From Acidimicrobiales bacterium (lineage in GTDB: Bacteria > Actinomycetota > Acidimicrobiia > Acidimicrobiales > JADJXE01): a DNA stretch of 64,000 nucleotides. This document shows, in pieces, positions 31,993-41,502 of the stretch. Made by a program: the position numbers and the translations under genes. The stretch's first letter is position 1. Each line of letters starts with the position of its first letter. Below the pieces are notes generated by a model. The model made no database searches. It worked only from the letters and a program-made list of their open reading frames with translations, and was not told the DNA's origin. The stretch lies in the NCBI GenBank assembly GCA_016716005.1, contig JADJXE010000001.1, positions 124,001 through 188,000 of the forward strand, read 5' to 3'.

Positions 31993-33126
31993 TCAGGGGC
32001 ACGTCGAGGCGGCCGGGGCGCCCGCGAACCGCTCGGCCAGCCAGGGGAGCAGATCGCCCTGCACAGCGACGCCGTGCCCCTCGCCCGGCTTCAGGCGAAC
32101 GTCGACGGCGGTGCCGTTGGCGCACAGGCGCTGGGCCATGGCGGCGACCGTGTCGGGGTACACGATCACGTCGTCGGTGCCCTGGATCACCAGCACCGGC
32201 GCCGGGATCGGACGGTTGCCCACCTGGCTCTCGGTGAAGCGGGCCGGCCAGCCGGGGGCGGTGGCCGGCGGCTGCTTGAGCACCTCGGCCGTCGGGCGGT
32301 CGTAGACGGCCAGCACGCGGTCGAGGCACGTCTGCTCCAGGAGCGGGAGGTCGGAGACGGCGGCGGGCGTGAGGACGTCGCCGATGCGCAGGTCGTCGTA
32401 GGCGTGGTGGAAGGCGTAGGCGATGGTGACGAGCACCCCGAACTGCTCCGGCCACCCCTCGGCCCGGGCCGCGAACGACCCCACGTCGCTCACCGGCGCG
32501 GCGGCGGCCACCCCCCGCAGGTCGAGCTCGGGAGCGTAGGCGGGGGCCAGCTCCCCGCCGAACAGCGCGGCGTGGCCGCCCTGGGAGAAGCCCCACAGGG
32601 CCACGGGCGACGTGGGCGACGCGCCGCTGCCGGCCACACGCTGGGCCGCCCGGGCGGCGTCGAGCACGCTCCGGCCCTCGCTGTCGCCCACCAGGTACAG
32701 GTGCGGGGAGGTCGTGCCGAGCCCCTCGTAGTCGGAGGCCGCCACCACGTAGCCGGCCTCGACCAGGGGCTCGAGGAGGGTGATGCTGTCGGTGCCGTCG
32801 ACCGAGGGTGCGCACCGGTCGGCCGTGCCCTGCGTGGGGTGGCCCCAGCTCACCACCGGGAAGCCGCCGGGCGGCGGCTCCCGGTCGGGCGCGACCACCA
32901 TCCCGGTGACCGCGATGTCGGCGCCGTCGAGCCCCGTGGAGTGGTACACGACCCTCCACGCCCTGGCCCCGTCGGGCGCGTCGATCGGCTCGGCGGAGAT
33001 GACGTCGCCGGGTGCGCCGGGGCTCGCGGGCACTGCCGACACCGGTGCGACCTCCCGCTCGTCCCCGCCGCAGGCCGCAGCGACCAGCGCGAGGGCGACG
33101 AACCCGGCTCTCAGCGCGGCGCGCAC
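31993..33126 (-). CDS. secreted lipoprotein lipase/esterase (alpha/beta hydrolase)
   Basis: 377-residue exported hydrolase resembling the secretory-lipase (LIP) group. The signal peptide ends in a lipobox (LVAAACGG, Cys about residue 19), so it should be membrane-tethered outside the cell. The catalytic domain has PVVSWGHPTQGTADRC (oxyanion region), AASDYEGLGT, the elbow LWGFSQGGHAAL with the Ser nucleophile, VLVIQGTDDVIVYPD (Asp) and KPGEGHGVAV (His). Two late Cys (EQTCLDRV, AQRLCANG) are consistent with oxidative folding. The GTG at 33126 gives the best signal peptide. Converges on the methyltransferase. Confidence 0.88.
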   Translation of the reverse strand: MRAALRAGFVALALVAAACGGDEREVAPVSAVPASPGAPGDVISAEPIDAPDGARAWRVVYHSTGLDGADIAVTGMVVAPDREPPPGGFPVVSWGHPTQGTADRCAPSVDGTDSITLLEPLVEAGYVVAASDYEGLGTTSPHLYLVGDSEGRSVLDAARAAQRVAGSGASPTSPVALWGFSQGGHAALFGGELAPAYAPELDLRGVAAAAPVSDVGSFAARAEGWPEQFGVLVTIAYAFHHAYDDLRIGDVLTPAAVSDLPLLEQTCLDRVLAVYDRPTAEVLKQPPATAPGWPARFTESQVGNRPIPAPVLVIQGTDDVIVYPDTVAAMAQRLCANGTAVDVRLKPGEGHGVAVQGDLLPWLAERFAGAPAASTCP

Positions 33127-33263
33127 GGCGGAGTTCCTAGTCGCGGGCGGCGCGATCGCGGTGGCGGGGGCGTGACGGGGCGCACGGGGGTCTGATCGGC
33201 AGGAGGGAGCCCGCAGCGAGGTGCCTTGCCCCGCGGGGTGCGACTGCGGCAGGGTTTCCCCTC

Positions 33264-34223
33264 GTGCGAGCACCGCGCGCCCTGCGCGCCGCCCGAGCCC
33301 GCTTCCTGCTGCCCGTCCTGCTCGTCGCGACGGGGGCCCTGGTCGCCGCGGCGGCGGCAGGGGCGTCGACGGTCCCCGATCCGGCTGACGCGGTGCTGGC
33401 CGCGACCACCTCGGCCGCAGCCCGCGGCTCGCTGCCCTCGTCGTTCCCGGCGGTGACGACCTCGACGACGTCCACCACCCTCCCGCTCCCGCCCGGCGGT
33501 CGCCGGCCCACCGCCGACGACCCCCTGCGCGTCATCGTCACCGGCGACTCCGTCGCCTACGACCTGGCCGAGCCCCTCCTGTGGGCCCTGAACAACGGTG
33601 GCCAGGCCCGGGCCGAGTTCGTCCTGAACCCGAGCATCGCCCGTGACGCGACCATCCAGGTGCTGTGGCAGCGCCGGCTCGACGAGAGCGATCCCGAGCT
33701 GATCGTGCTGCTGGTGGGCACCTGGGAGAACATGGTGGTGGGGGGCGAGGGCACCCGCCAGGGCCTGTCACCCCTCGATCCCGGTTGGCAGCCGGTCTAC
33801 ACGTCGCAGGTGCTCGAGCCCTGGATGCGGCTGATCACCAGCCGGGGTGCCGACGTGGCGTGGGTGGGCATGCCTGCGGTCTCGGACTGGTTGCGCAGCG
33901 TGCAGTTCGCGGTCCTCAACCGTGCCTACCGCGACCTGGAGCCGGCCTGGCCCGAGCTGACGTACCTCGACGGTGCCGCCGCGCTGGCGGGCCCGGACGG
34001 TGGCTACACCGATCTCGGCCTGGACGAGGGCGGGCGCCTCGTGCGCTGGCGCAACCTCGACGGGCTCCACCTGTGCGTCGACGGCTCGGCCCGCCTGGCC
34101 GCGCCCGTGCTGGCGTGGATCGCCGAGCAGTGGGGCATCCGGCTGGCGCCGGGCTGGCCGCGGGGCGACTGGCGGGTCGATCCGCCCTACCCGCCCGAGG
34201 AGTGCCCACCGCCCCTCGGCTGA
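33264..34223 (+). CDS. exported SGNH-hydrolase-like protein
   Basis: 319-residue predicted periplasmic or secreted SGNH/GDSL-type protein. An N-terminal hydrophobic signal or anchor (FLLPVLLVATGALVAAAAAGA) is followed by a Ser/Thr/Pro linker to about residue 80. The catalytic block is RVIVTGDSVAYDLAEPL (Ser nucleophile), then FVLNPSIARD, LIVLLVGTWENMV (Gly/Asn blocks III) and RNLDGLHLC (Asp/His block V). Such proteins deacetylate or O-acetylate polysaccharides. CAGGGT lies eight bases before the GTG. It marks the left end of the glycan region and is the second SGNH protein there. Confidence 0.85.
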   Translation: MRAPRALRAARARFLLPVLLVATGALVAAAAAGASTVPDPADAVLAATTSAAARGSLPSSFPAVTTSTTSTTLPLPPGGRRPTADDPLRVIVTGDSVAYDLAEPLLWALNNGGQARAEFVLNPSIARDATIQVLWQRRLDESDPELIVLLVGTWENMVVGGEGTRQGLSPLDPGWQPVYTSQVLEPWMRLITSRGADVAWVGMPAVSDWLRSVQFAVLNRAYRDLEPAWPELTYLDGAAALAGPDGGYTDLGLDEGGRLVRWRNLDGLHLCVDGSARLAAPVLAWIAEQWGIRLAPGWPRGDWRVDPPYPPEECPPPLG

Positions 34224-34244
34224 ACGGGCTGTCGGGGCGGCCCG

Positions 34245-34694
34245 TCAGCCGGCGACGGGAGGGGCCTCGCCGCCGAGCGCCTCGGCCACGGTCTCGGCGG
34301 TCGCGGCGGTGTCGACGTCGACGGTCCAGTTGGCCCCGACGGCCAGCGTGCCGTCGGACGCGCCGACCAGGTCCTCCACGATGCTGGGGTCGAGCCAGAC
34401 GGTCAGCTGCGCGAACTCGCCCTCGATGGTGCAGATGCTGACCTCCTTCTCGGCGTCGCGCAGGCCTTCGTACTCGAGCTCGCAGGCGATGCCATCGGCC
34501 ACCAGGGCGTCGCGCATCTCGGCGATGGTGGCGTAGGTGGTGAGACCCGACAGGTCGGCGCCGCCGGACGCGCCGCCGTCGGTGCTCGTGGTGCCCTCGG
34601 CGGCGGTGCCGGCCGAGCCGCCGTCGTCGTCGTCACCGCCGCAGGCGGCGAACACGAGGGCGGCGGCGAGCAGGACCAGGGCGAGGCGCTTCAT
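34245..34694 (-). CDS. lipoprotein of unknown function
   Basis: 149-residue predicted lipoprotein: MKRLALVLLAAALVFAACGG, lipobox Cys18, an acidic run, then a Gly/Thr/Ala-rich linker to about residue 55. The short domain that follows (MRDALVADGIACELEYEGL, KEVSICTIEGEFAQLTVWL) contains two Cys in a pattern different from the five tandem lipoproteins near 3.5-6.3 kb, so it is not another copy of that family. ATG start with CACGAT seven bases upstream. It converges on the SGNH gene and is followed on the same strand by nothing. Role unknown. Confidence 0.75.
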   Translation of the reverse strand: MKRLALVLLAAALVFAACGGDDDDGGSAGTAAEGTTSTDGGASGGADLSGLTTYATIAEMRDALVADGIACELEYEGLRDAEKEVSICTIEGEFAQLTVWLDPSIVEDLVGASDGTLAVGANWTVDVDTAATAETVAEALGGEAPPVAG

Positions 34695-34736
34695 GCCGGG
34701 GATCGTGGCACCCCGCCGGTCCTGCCGCCAGGCGGC

Positions 34737-35771
34737 CTACGGCTCGCAGGCGACGGGACGGGGCGGGTCGGGGAGCAGGCCGGGGATCACCGAGCTGAGG
34801 TGGTCGGCGCCCTGCGCGTTGAGGTGGTGCGTGTCGGCGAACGAGGTGGGGTCGCGCACCACCTCGCGACCGTCGACCACGGTGGCGCCGGTCTCCCGGC
34901 CGACCTGCTCCACTGCGGCCACGAAGGCGTCGTGGTCGGCCGAGCCCTCGGGATGCAGCGCGACGTAGTCGTCGGTGACGGGCAGCAGCAGGAGCACCAC
35001 CTGCACGCCCTCGTCCTGCAGCGTCGTCACCGTGCGGTGGAGGGCACGCACCTGGCGCCCCCCGACGGCGAAGTCGTTGAGCAGCTCGGAGCGCACGAAC
35101 TGCTGCACGCCGGGGCTGCCGGTGTAGGTCTGGTCGCGCCGCGAGAGGCCCTCGCCCAGGGGGCCGAGGATGCCGGGGATGCCCTCCGGCCCGTCGCGGG
35201 GCTCGCGCTGCTGGCGCCGGAGGCGCCCCAGGGCCCCCCACACGACCCCGGGGTCACGCAGCTCGGTGCGGTAGCGCACCAGGTCCGACCACCGGAGGAA
35301 CGGCGCCTGCAGCCGACCCCACACGTCCGAGCGCGACTGTGGGGCCTCCTCGTAGCCGGCCAGCGCGGCCCGGCCGATCGACGCGTTGTCGTTGAGGTCG
35401 AAGCTGGACAGCCCGATCACGACGGTGTCGGGGTGCAGGCGGGGCACCACCTGGTCGGTCACCCACCGCTCGAGCAGGGCGGGGGTGGCGGCGTCGAGGG
35501 CGGCGTTGTAGGCCGGGCGCCGGGCGGGGTCGGCCGCGGTGAACACCTCGGGCACCAGCGCGTCGCGGGTCATCGAGTTGCCCACGAACACCACCGGCAC
35601 GCAACCGCCCCCCGAGGCAAGCTCGTCCATCTGGCTCGCCTTCACGGCGGTGGCCCGGTCGTGCCAGAGGGGTGGCTCGGGCAGGTAGGGGGCGAGCACC
35701 CTCGCCGCCCCCTCGGCGAGCAGGAGCCCGAGGGCCACGACGCCGAGCGTGATCAGCAGGCCGCGGCGCAT
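34737..35771 (-). CDS. AlgJ/AlgX-like SGNH protein coupled to an MBOAT
   Basis: 344-residue membrane-anchored SGNH-fold protein, last gene of a four-gene overlapping operon. One N-terminal transmembrane segment (LLITLGVVALGLLLAEGAARVL) is followed by VPVVFVGNSMTRDALVP with Ser66 as nucleophile, TVVIGLSSFDLND, VQVVLLLLPVTDDY, and the C-terminal TSFADTHHLNAQGADHL (Asp and His). In alginate- and D-alanylation-type systems an MBOAT passes an acyl group across the membrane to such a partner, which places it on the glycan. Its ATG overlaps the MBOAT stop by one base (ATGA). Likely role: O-acylation of an extracellular polymer (inference from family and coupling). Confidence 0.85.
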   Translation of the reverse strand: MRRGLLITLGVVALGLLLAEGAARVLAPYLPEPPLWHDRATAVKASQMDELASGGGCVPVVFVGNSMTRDALVPEVFTAADPARRPAYNAALDAATPALLERWVTDQVVPRLHPDTVVIGLSSFDLNDNASIGRAALAGYEEAPQSRSDVWGRLQAPFLRWSDLVRYRTELRDPGVVWGALGRLRRQQREPRDGPEGIPGILGPLGEGLSRRDQTYTGSPGVQQFVRSELLNDFAVGGRQVRALHRTVTTLQDEGVQVVLLLLPVTDDYVALHPEGSADHDAFVAAVEQVGRETGATVVDGREVVRDPTSFADTHHLNAQGADHLSSVIPGLLPDPPRPVACEP

Positions 35772-37186
35772 CAGAACTGGAAGTAGATGAACGGCACGGG
35801 CGTGCCGCCCGCGAACACGACGATGGGGACGATCAGCGCGACCGCGGCTGCGCCCCGCCACGCCGGCGACAGCGCGGCGATGGGCGCGTCGTCCTCGCTG
35901 GCCCGGGTGGCCAGGTCGAGCACCAGGGCGGCGGCGGCGGCGAACACCAGCAGGGCCACGGTGTCGACGTCGACCGGCCCCCCGAAGCGGGTGAGGATCG
36001 CCTGCAGGATCTCACCGGCCTGCGCGAACGACGCGGCCCGGAAGAACACCCAGGCCAGGCACGTGAGGTTGAAGGTCACGAGGATCTTGAGCAGGGTGGG
36101 CACCCGCCGCATGGGATGGCGGTGCCGGGCCGTCCCGGCGTCGGCGGCGACGCGCTCGGCCACGAGGTACGCGCCGTTGATCCCGCCCCACGCCACGAAC
36201 GTCCACGACGCGCCGTGCCAGAGCCCGCCGATGAGCATGACGGCCATGAGGTTGACGTACGAGCGGAGCCTGCCGCGGCGGTTCCCCCCGAGCGGCACGT
36301 AGAGGTAGTCGCGCAGCCACGTCGACAGCGAGATGTGCCAGGTGCGCCAGAACTCGGTGATGCTCCGCGAGAGGTAGGGCTCCCGGAAGTTCACCATCAG
36401 CTCGATGCCGAGCAGGCGCGACGAGCCGCGCGCGATGTCGGAGTACCCCGAGAAGTCGCCGTAGATCTGCAGCGCGAAGGCGTACACGCCCACCAGGGCG
36501 GTGAAGCCGCTGGCGGTCCCGGCCGAGCCGAAGGCCTGGTTCACCAGCGGGGCCATGACGTCGGCGATGGCCACCTTCTTGAACAGCCCGACCAGGATCA
36601 GGGTGATGCCGGAGGTCAGCTGCTCGCCGTCGGGGAAGCGTCGTTCGTGGGTGATCTGGGGGAGCAGCCGGCTGGCCCGCTCGATGGGGCCGGCCACCAG
36701 CTGCGGGAAGAAGGCGACGAAGGTGGCGTAGTCGAGCAGGTTGCGGGTCGGCTCGAGCTCCCGGCGGTACACGTCGATGGCGTACGACATGGACTGGAAC
36801 GTGTAGAAGCTGATCCCCACGGGCAGCACGATCGACAGCACGGGCTCACCCACGTCGAACCCGAGGCGCGCGAAGAGGGCGGCCCCGCTCTCCACGAAGA
36901 AGCCGAAGTACTTGAAGAACCCGAGGATCACGAGGTTCGCGGTCATCGACGCCGCGAGCCACCCCCGCCGGGTCCGCTCGTCCTCGGTCGCCCTGATCTT
37001 GAGGCCGACGGCGTAGTCGATCGCCGTGGAGATCATGAGCAGGCTGAGGAAGCGCCAGTCCCACGCGCCGTAGAACAGGTACGAGGCGGCGAGCAGCAGC
37101 AGGTTCTGCCAGCGGTGCCGCAGCTGCCAGTAGACGGCGAAGACGACGCCGAGCAGCACGAAGTACTGGATCGAGTTGAAGCTCAC
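35771..37186 (-). CDS. MBOAT-family O-acyltransferase (AlgI/DltB type)
   Basis: 471-residue polytopic membrane O-acyltransferase. About ten hydrophobic segments. The family landmarks IQYFVLLGVVFAVYW at the N-terminus, FKYFGFF, LPVGISFYTFQSMSYAIDVYR, PQLVAGPIERA, DFSGYSDIARG, EFWRTWHISLSTWLRDYLYVPLGG (His284) and GGLWHGASWTFVAWG (invariant His324) are all present. AlgI/DltB proteins move acetyl or other acyl groups across the membrane for transfer to extracellular glycans. Its GTG overlaps the arabinosyltransferase stop (GTGA) and its stop overlaps the SGNH start (ATGA), so the three are co-translated. Confidence 0.94.
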   Translation of the reverse strand: MSFNSIQYFVLLGVVFAVYWQLRHRWQNLLLLAASYLFYGAWDWRFLSLLMISTAIDYAVGLKIRATEDERTRRGWLAASMTANLVILGFFKYFGFFVESGAALFARLGFDVGEPVLSIVLPVGISFYTFQSMSYAIDVYRRELEPTRNLLDYATFVAFFPQLVAGPIERASRLLPQITHERRFPDGEQLTSGITLILVGLFKKVAIADVMAPLVNQAFGSAGTASGFTALVGVYAFALQIYGDFSGYSDIARGSSRLLGIELMVNFREPYLSRSITEFWRTWHISLSTWLRDYLYVPLGGNRRGRLRSYVNLMAVMLIGGLWHGASWTFVAWGGINGAYLVAERVAADAGTARHRHPMRRVPTLLKILVTFNLTCLAWVFFRAASFAQAGEILQAILTRFGGPVDVDTVALLVFAAAAALVLDLATRASEDDAPIAALSPAWRGAAAVALIVPIVVFAGGTPVPFIYFQF

Positions 37187-40100
37187 CGCTCGGCGCCTGC
37201 CGGCGCGAGCCGCAGGCGGCCGGCCATCGCGTCGACCGCGAGGAACGCCACCGCCAGCAGGCCGAGCAGGTGGGTGCGCTCGAAGTTCTTCGGCCAGATG
37301 AAGTCGGCCGGGTACTGGTGGCGGTACTGCTGGACGAGCACGTACAGCGCGGCGAGGGCGAGGGCACCCACCGCCGCAACGCGCACGGCGACCCGGCCCC
37401 ACCGGGTGGTGAGGGCGGCCACGGCGCCACCGGCCACGAGCACGCCGGCCAGCGGCCCGATCAGCAGCGCGGCCAGCAGCCCCGCGGTGACCCCGGCGAC
37501 GGCCACCGTGCGGGTGGGCGGGGGCGCTCCCCCGGCATCGAGGGGGTCGACGGGCTCCGGCCGCTCGGGCGGCTGCTCGTCGACCGGGCGGCGGCGCCGA
37601 CCGCCCACGACGAGCAGGACGATGCAGGCCCCCACGGCGACCGCCGACCCGGCCAGCCCGAACCTCACGATCCCCTGGGGGGCCCAGCGCAGGTGGATGA
37701 CGGCGTCGGCGCCCACCGTGGCCGGATCGACCCGCCACCCGTTGGCGAAGCCGTCGACCAGCCGGGGGTCGCCGAGCGACCCGCCGCCGTCCACGGTCGC
37801 CTGCCACCCCGCGTTGAAGCTCTGGCCGAGCACCAGCCAGTAGGGGTCGTCGGCGCCCGTGACCCGAACGGTTGTGGCCGTGCGCCCCTCGTCGACCAGC
37901 TCGACGGTCGGCCCGGCGGGCACGGGCGGCGCCGGCGAGACGGCCGGCCGCCCACCCGCTTCGGAGGCCAGCACCAGGCGGTCGATGTCGACGCCGATGC
38001 CGGTGTCCCGGCCCTGGGCGGTGCGGAGCAGGTGGCTGCCGGCGTCGAGCCGCACGGGGCCGCCGTCTGGGTCGCAGGTGGTCGCGGCGAGGCCGTCCCG
38101 GGCCACCGCGTCCGCGGTCGTGCCGGTGATCCGCACCGGCACCGGCTCGCCGTCGATCGTGAGGAGGTCGTCGCGGCACGTGCCCGGCAGCTCTGCCGGG
38201 AGCGCCGGCATCCGTACGCCGTCGAGGCCGAGCTCGACGATGCCCACCGGCAGGGTGACGGGCAGGCCCGAGTACCAGTCGATCGACGTCACCGGGCGGA
38301 CGGCATCGACCGTGAACCGCAGCGTCGAGCCGCTGACCGCCGGGAAGGTCACCGGCACCTCGGTCACCGAGCCGGGCTCGCCGTCGGTCACCGGGGGCAG
38401 CTCGACCGTGCCGGCCGGCCGGCCGTCGACCTCGAGGCCCAGGCGGGTCGGGACCGAGTGCCGGCCGTCGGCCAGGAGGGACAGGTCGAGGCCGTCCAGG
38501 GTGATCGGCGAGGGGAGCTCGACCTCGATCCAGCCGCCCTCCTGCGGGCCCAGCGCCGGCATCCACGCGGTGGCGGGGTCGGCATCGAGGGCGGACGCGG
38601 CGCGGGCCCCGAGGTCGCCGGGGAGCCGGCCCGACGACGAGGCCGTCACCCCGCCTGCGTCGGCACCGGGCACGCCGAGGAGCGCGTCGACGTCCTCGTC
38701 GGGGACGAGCGCAGACAGCCGCGCCGTGCCCGTGAGGTGGAACGAGCGGCCGACGGGCAGCTCGAGGAGCCGGATCAGGCTGCGCTCCTCGTCGTCGCGA
38801 ACCGGCTCGCGGGGGTCGGAGCGCTGGCGGGCGAGCAGGTACGTGAGGCGGTGCCCGATCGACGAGGCCCCCGCGGCGTCGAGCAACGACGTGGGGGGGC
38901 GGACCACCTCGGTGAGCCGGAGGTCGCCGATGCCCACCTCGGCGAAGCCGACCCCGCTCACGCCGTCGTAGCGGGGACGCCGGCCGATGTCGGTCTCTCG
39001 GATCTCGATGTCGAGGGTGGTGAAGGTGCGGGGCGGGAAGGTCACCACCTGTCCCGGCTCGCCACGGGACTCGGGGCCGAGGGCGGCGCTGACCGGGTCG
39101 CCGCCGTCGAACCGGAGCCGGACCTCGGTGATCCAACGGTTCTGCAGCGGTCCGAGCGCCTGAAGGAGCGCGACGCGGTCGGTGGTCACCGGCTGGTCGA
39201 GCACGATCTGGAGGCGCTCGCCGGTGACGTCGTCGAACGCCCCGACCTTCCACGCGGTGGTGACGTCGCCGTCGAGGGCGCCGATGGCCCGGTCGCCGGC
39301 GGTGAACGTGACGGGGTTGCCGTACGCGGTGGCCGACACCGTGGCCCCGCCGCGCTGGAGGGCGACGGTGGCGTCGTCGTCGCCGGCACCGGGGAACAGG
39401 TCGAGGCGGTTGTCGCTCGGGTCGTCGCGCAAGGGCGCCTCGCCGGGCCGCTCGGTGTAGCCGGTGTTCTCCCGGACCGTGCCCCACCGCCGCCCGCGGG
39501 CACGGTTCGAGTCGGTGACCAGCAGGTCGGCACCGTCGTCGAGGGCCTGCTGGATCTGGTCGGGCCGGCCGGCCATCGACGCCGCGTACAGCACCACCTG
39601 GTCGGGGTCGAGGAGCCCGGCGGCCGCCGCCTCGACCAGGCCCTCGCCGTCGCCGGCGAGCACCAGGGGGCGCTCGGCCGACGTGGTGCGCACGATCGGC
39701 CGGGGATCGGTGACGGGCAGGGCGGCGACCGGGGAGGAGTGGGGCAGGTCGGCCGGCGCGCCCAGCGCGATCTCGTCGACGAGGGGGAGCGCCGGGACCG
39801 GTGTGTTGGCGACCGGGTCGCCGAAGCCCACCGGCTCCTCGAAGCCGGGCGCGCCCCGCAGCTGCTGCCACAGCAGGTCGGGCCGGGGCGTGCGGTAGCG
39901 CTCGAACTGCAGGTCGTTGCGCAGCACGACGTCGCCGACCCCCATGATCCGGGCGATGGGGGCGAGCGACGCGGGCTCGAACACCCCCTCCTGCATCCGC
40001 CGGTCGATGGCGTTCAGCAGGTCGGCCGAGGCCGGCGAGCCCCACGGGATGAGCTCGCGGGCCACGTAGGGCCGGTCCATCAGGCCGGGTGTCACGGGGT

Positions 40101-41502
40101 CGACGGTGTTGCCCCAGCGGTACGAGGCGAAGTCGCTGCCCGGCAGCTCCCACACCCGGGTGCCGTCGCCTCGGGCGTCGAGCCAGGCGGCGGCCTCGGG
40201 CCAGTGCGCGGGCAGCTCCTCGGGGCGGTCGAGGTTGCGGTCGACCACCTGGCCGAGCCACAACGGGGGCAGGTTCACGGCCACCAGCAGGCACACGCCG
40301 ACGCCGGCCACGGTGCCCGCCCGGGGGAGGCGCCGCCCCACCGCGGCCACCCCGGCGCCCAGCAGCACCGAGGTGCCGAGGGCCAGGAGGGGGACCGCCC
40401 GGGGCGTGCTGCGGAAGGCCAGGCCGGCGTCGAGCTGGGTGAACGCGTTGAACAGGGCGCCCAGCGGCGAGGGATCGCCGTAAGGGTGCGCCCCCACGGC
40501 CACGAACGTGCCGACCACCACCAGCGCCACGAAGAAGGGGCGGTGGCGCCACCGCGTCAGCACGGCGGCGGCGAAGGCGAGCAGGGGGAGCAGGTAGCTC
40601 ACGGCGAGCAGCGCCAGCCGCTCGGTGTAGGCCGCGCTCGGCTGGATCCAGGGGCCCAGCTTGTCGTTGCCGTAGAAGAACCAGTACCCGAGGCCGCGGA
40701 GCAGCTCGGGCGCCAGCGCCGCGTCGGCGACCACCTCGTAGGTCTCCGTGTACCGCAGGATCGGGATGCCGTAGCTGCCCTGCAGCAGCAGGCCCGCGAT
40801 CCACCACAGCGACACGCCCACGGTGAGCACGCCGATGCGGGCGGCCGCGGCCAGGGCCCGGCCCAGGCTCACCTCGCGGTCGACCCACACCGCGAACACC
40901 AGCCAGAGCAGCGGTCCGATCCCGGCCAGGAGCAGGGCGGTGGCGTTGACGCTCCCGACGCACAGCACCACCAGCGCGAACAGTGCGGGCCATCGCCAGC
41001 CGCCCTGGCGCACCGAGCGGATGGTGAGCGCGATCAGCCAGGGCAGGGCGGCCCAGGGCAGCAGGATCACCGAGATCCGCGACGCGTAGTGGAGGACGTA
41101 CGGGCTGAGCTGGTAGGCGAGCGCGGCGACCAGCACCCCGCCGCCCTCCCAGCGCAGGGTGCGCAGCAGGAACAGCACGCCCGCGCCCGCCGCGAACAGC
41201 ACGGTGCCGAGCCACAGCCGCTGGGCGACCCAGTCGGGGAGGCCCAGCGTGTCGAGGAGCCAGTAGAACGGCCCCATCGGGAACAGGTAGCCGATCGTCT
41301 GGTGGCTCACGGTCCCCAGCCCGATGTTCGGGTCCCACAGCGAGGCGGCCCGGCCCAGCAGCCGGCCTGGGTCGAGGTACAGGTACGTCTTGGTGTCGGC
41401 CCCCACCCGCCCGGGGCGGGTCAGCAGCAGCGGGACGTAGGCGACCGCCGCCAGGAGGAGGGTGGGAGCGGCTCGCCGGAGCCGGCTCCGCGCGGGCGTC
41501 AT
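37183..41502 (-). CDS. AftD-like alpha-(1->3)-arabinofuranosyltransferase family protein
   Basis: Very large (1,439-residue) GT-C membrane glycosyltransferase resembling mycobacterial AftD, which adds alpha-1,3-arabinofuranose branches to arabinogalactan and lipoarabinomannan using decaprenyl-phospho-arabinose. The N-terminal third has about a dozen membrane segments with the acidic loop GRVGADTKTYLYLDPGRLL after helix 1 and ALAYQLSPYVLHYASR. The DUF3367-like middle and beta-sandwich (carbohydrate-binding, F5/8-like) segments follow: DVTTAWKVGAF and DPATAWMPALG are two such modules. A Trp-rich C-terminal block (YWLVLGQSFNAGWQA) precedes a few final helices. ATG overlaps the GT4 stop. Family call by pattern; donor specificity unproven. 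Confidence 0.82.
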   Translation of the reverse strand: MTPARSRLRRAAPTLLLAAVAYVPLLLTRPGRVGADTKTYLYLDPGRLLGRAASLWDPNIGLGTVSHQTIGYLFPMGPFYWLLDTLGLPDWVAQRLWLGTVLFAAGAGVLFLLRTLRWEGGGVLVAALAYQLSPYVLHYASRISVILLPWAALPWLIALTIRSVRQGGWRWPALFALVVLCVGSVNATALLLAGIGPLLWLVFAVWVDREVSLGRALAAAARIGVLTVGVSLWWIAGLLLQGSYGIPILRYTETYEVVADAALAPELLRGLGYWFFYGNDKLGPWIQPSAAYTERLALLAVSYLLPLLAFAAAVLTRWRHRPFFVALVVVGTFVAVGAHPYGDPSPLGALFNAFTQLDAGLAFRSTPRAVPLLALGTSVLLGAGVAAVGRRLPRAGTVAGVGVCLLVAVNLPPLWLGQVVDRNLDRPEELPAHWPEAAAWLDARGDGTRVWELPGSDFASYRWGNTVDPVTPGLMDRPYVARELIPWGSPASADLLNAIDRRMQEGVFEPASLAPIARIMGVGDVVLRNDLQFERYRTPRPDLLWQQLRGAPGFEEPVGFGDPVANTPVPALPLVDEIALGAPADLPHSSPVAALPVTDPRPIVRTTSAERPLVLAGDGEGLVEAAAAGLLDPDQVVLYAASMAGRPDQIQQALDDGADLLVTDSNRARGRRWGTVRENTGYTERPGEAPLRDDPSDNRLDLFPGAGDDDATVALQRGGATVSATAYGNPVTFTAGDRAIGALDGDVTTAWKVGAFDDVTGERLQIVLDQPVTTDRVALLQALGPLQNRWITEVRLRFDGGDPVSAALGPESRGEPGQVVTFPPRTFTTLDIEIRETDIGRRPRYDGVSGVGFAEVGIGDLRLTEVVRPPTSLLDAAGASSIGHRLTYLLARQRSDPREPVRDDEERSLIRLLELPVGRSFHLTGTARLSALVPDEDVDALLGVPGADAGGVTASSSGRLPGDLGARAASALDADPATAWMPALGPQEGGWIEVELPSPITLDGLDLSLLADGRHSVPTRLGLEVDGRPAGTVELPPVTDGEPGSVTEVPVTFPAVSGSTLRFTVDAVRPVTSIDWYSGLPVTLPVGIVELGLDGVRMPALPAELPGTCRDDLLTIDGEPVPVRITGTTADAVARDGLAATTCDPDGGPVRLDAGSHLLRTAQGRDTGIGVDIDRLVLASEAGGRPAVSPAPPVPAGPTVELVDEGRTATTVRVTGADDPYWLVLGQSFNAGWQATVDGGGSLGDPRLVDGFANGWRVDPATVGADAVIHLRWAPQGIVRFGLAGSAVAVGACIVLLVVGGRRRRPVDEQPPERPEPVDPLDAGGAPPPTRTVAVAGVTAGLLAALLIGPLAGVLVAGGAVAALTTRWGRVAVRVAAVGALALAALYVLVQQYRHQYPADFIWPKNFERTHLLGLLAVAFLAVDAMAGRLRLAPAGAER